DNA of 6,572 nt. Source: an uncultured Clostridia bacterium (lineage in GTDB: Bacteria > Bacillota > Clostridia > RUG12999). Where the stretch lies: contig CATIYX010000074.1 of assembly GCA_949739095.1 (NCBI GenBank), positions 1-6,572 of the forward strand. The letters are read 5' to 3'. Positions 5,512-6,572 of this stretch are shown one piece after another. The number at the start of each line of letters is the position of its first letter. Position 1 is the first letter of the stretch. Under the pieces are notes generated by a model. The model was not told where the DNA came from and did not search any database. It saw only the letters and a program-made list of their open reading frames with translations. Made by a program: the position numbers and the translations under genes.

Positions 5512-6300
5512 ATGAGCCGATTTTGTTCGCTGCAAAGCGGCAGTAATGGCAATGCGCTGTACTTTGAAAACGGAAAAACAAAGCTACTGATTGACTGCGG
5601 CATTTCTGCCAAACGTGTTGCACAGCGTCTGGCAGAAATAGGCGTGGCGGCGGAGGAATTGGACGGGATTTTGATTACGCATGAACATAGCGACCATGTA
5701 GCGGGTATCCGTGTGTTCACGAAGCGGTTCGGCACGCCTGTTTATGCAACGGCGGGAACGCTGGAAGCGGTGGAAGAGCAGCGCGGCAGTGTGGAATCTG
5801 AAGTTCATGTGTTGCAGCCGGAACAGTTTTTTGATATCGGCAGCATTACAGTATATCCATTTCACTTGCCGCACGATGCGCGGGAACCTGTGGGTTACAT
5901 TCTACATACAGGCAGACATAAAATTGCGATTGCCACAGATATGGGACGAATCTGCGAGAACATTGCGTTGGAGATGAAAAGCAGTGATTTTGTGTTTTTG
6001 GAATCCAATTATGATGAAATGATGCTGAAAACAGGAAGGTATCACCCGCAGCTTAAACGGCGTATTTTAAGCAGCGAAGGACATTTTTCCAATGACCAGG
6101 CAGCAAAATTTGCAGCGGCGCTGGTGCGTAGCGGAACAGGGAACATTATGCTGGGACATTTGAGTGCAAACAATAACAGACCGCCACTTGCTTTTGAGCG
6201 CGTATCCAAAGAAATTCGACAGCAAGGAGCAGAGATTGGCACCGATGTGCTGCTAGGGGTGGCGAGTCGCAGCTGTACGGGGAAAATAGTGGAGATTTAA
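5512..6300 (+). CDS. walJ: Metallo-beta-lactamase-fold hydrolase, WalJ/YycJ family
   Basis: A 262-residue cytoplasmic protein of the metallo-beta-lactamase superfamily; WalJ (YycJ) of Bacillus is described as a DNA exonuclease type enzyme. The start MSRFCSLQSGSNGNA is diagnostic for this family. Metal ligands visible are HEHSDH (57-62), His118 or His121 in FHLPHDA, Asp143 in ATDMG and His216 in LGHLSANNN. IDCG (27-30), LESNYDEMML (163-172) and EGHFSND (189-195) are further family blocks. All expected ligands are present, so it should be active. In Bacillus the gene lies beside the walRK two-component system; here it follows truA by 22 bases and is probably cotranscribed with it, with no two-component genes in view. 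The ATG was chosen from GGAG at 5498-5501. The family assignment is strong; the substrate is inferred from homologues. Confidence 0.88.
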   Translation: MSRFCSLQSGSNGNALYFENGKTKLLIDCGISAKRVAQRLAEIGVAAEELDGILITHEHSDHVAGIRVFTKRFGTPVYATAGTLEAVEEQRGSVESEVHVLQPEQFFDIGSITVYPFHLPHDAREPVGYILHTGRHKIAIATDMGRICENIALEMKSSDFVFLESNYDEMMLKTGRYHPQLKRRILSSEGHFSNDQAAKFAAALVRSGTGNIMLGHLSANNNRPPLAFERVSKEIRQQGAEIGTDVLLGVASRSCTGKIVEI

Positions 6301-6312
6301 ATTGACACTTGT

Positions 6313-6342
6313 TTGTAACTACTTTTCGGGCGATTTATATTA
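6313..6342 (+). promoter_or_regulatory. Tentative promoter for the lipoprotein gene
   Basis: TTGTAA (6313-6318, 4 of 6) and TATATT (6337-6342, 5 of 6) are 18 bases apart. A perfect TATAAT lies 4 bases further on (6341-6346) but has no -35 box at good distance. A perfect TTGACA at 6302-6307 has no -10 box at 16-18 bases. The AT-rich block makes a promoter likely, but the exact boxes are uncertain. Confidence 0.4.
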
Positions 6343-6366
6343 TAATAAAAAAGAGTACGTATTTTT

Positions 6367-6385
6367 ATCCTCTAGGGGTGAGGGT
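6367..6385 (+). promoter_or_regulatory. Weak stem-loop in the lipoprotein leader
   Basis: ATCCTC (6367-6372) can pair with GAGGGT (6380-6385), including one G-T wobble, around a 7-base loop TAGGGGT. There is no U run after it, so it is not a terminator. It lies 50 bases before the start codon. A 6-pair stem can occur by chance. Confidence 0.25.
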
Positions 6386-6435
6386 AGAAAAGTATTATCA
6401 AATCGGTGGCGAAGCAGAAGAGGGAGGGGACCCTT

Positions 6436-6572
6436 ATGAAAAAGATGATTTTAGGACTGGCGGCGTTTATGGTGCTGCTGACCGGCTGTGAAATGAAATC
6501 GGGCGAAGAATTAATGAAAGCCCCCAAATTAACAGGGGAGCAGGAGGTTATCAGCAAGGCGATTAAAGCGCA
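6436..6572 (+). CDS. Lipoprotein, N-terminal part (runs off right edge)
   Basis: Only 45 codons are visible. MKKMILGLAAFMVLLTGC is a typical lipoprotein signal: two lysines, a hydrophobic stretch (4-15) and lipobox LTGC with the lipidated cysteine at 18. After export and lipidation the protein would be anchored to the outer face of the membrane. The mature start EMKSGEELMKAPKLTGEQEVISKAIKA resembles clostridial lipoproteins that begin with an EELLRPPKLSGEQ-like segment and continue into VCBS/FG-GAP repeat regions. That is recollection, and the rest of the gene is needed to confirm it. GGAGG (6423-6427), 8 bases before the ATG, is a strong ribosome binding site. The gene is separated from the WalJ-type gene by 135 bases and may have its own promoter. 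The function is unknown. Confidence 0.82.
   Translation, partial: MKKMILGLAAFMVLLTGCEMKSGEELMKAPKLTGEQEVISKAIKA

Noticed and set aside
6302..6330. Promoter from TTGACA at 6302-6307
   Set aside because: The region 16-18 bases downstream is TTCGGG-like; the next TATAAT is 33 bases away.
6421..6434. Small stem AGGG/CCCT around the lipoprotein ribosome binding site
   Set aside because: Only four base pairs, easily due to chance in a purine-rich ribosome binding site; not enough for a regulatory claim.
6309..6491. 60-residue open frame ahead of and overlapping the lipoprotein gene
   Set aside because: It has no ribosome binding site, crosses the leader and promoter region, and overlaps in another frame a gene with a clear signal peptide.
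1..6572. A novel multi-gene system such as defence, mobile or biosynthetic islands
   Set aside because: All full-length genes fall in well known core families on a consistent base composition; no repeats, integrase, transposase, toxin or unknown gene cluster is visible.

Overview
The window looks like ordinary core chromosome from a low-to-moderate GC Gram-positive bacterium of the Clostridia (Bacillota). The grounds are canonical AGGAGG-type ribosome binding sites, sigma-A style promoters with 17-base spacers, a paired EcfA1/EcfA2-EcfT group II ECF module, a YycJ/WalJ-type metallohydrolase and a rimP-nusA gene pair. A finer placement is only a guess: the gene set and the type of lipoprotein at the right edge fit gut Clostridia such as Oscillospirales or Lachnospirales.

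Left third, minus strand: rimP (30S maturation) is followed by the N-terminal part of nusA (transcription elongation factor), which runs off the left edge. They form the start of the usual rimP-nusA operon. Its promoter lies near 1082-1110, and a leader of about 100 bases carries a strong hairpin at 1029-1055.

Middle, plus strand: a divergent promoter at 1160-1188 drives a class I SAM-dependent methyltransferase of the RlmI-like type. It is followed at close spacing by ecfA1, ecfA2 and ecfT, the complete energizing module (two ATPases and one transmembrane coupling protein) shared by vitamin and metal-uptake S components. No S component is encoded here. An intrinsic terminator begins 2 bases after the ecfT stop.

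Right third, plus strand: truA (tRNA pseudouridine synthase) and a metallo-beta-lactamase-fold nuclease of the WalJ family form a second close pair. After a 135-base spacer with a tentative promoter and a weak leader hairpin comes the beginning of a lipoprotein gene that runs off the right edge.

Ribosome assembly, transcription, tRNA/rRNA modification and cofactor uptake genes sit together, as often seen in Firmicutes. The ECF module keeps truA next to it but lacks the ribosomal protein genes (rplQ on one side, rplM-rpsI on the other) that usually border it. I see no mobile element, CRISPR array, tRNA, rRNA or clearly new system. The most interesting points are regulatory (the divergent promoter region, the rimP leader hairpin, truA behind a terminator) and the gene order.
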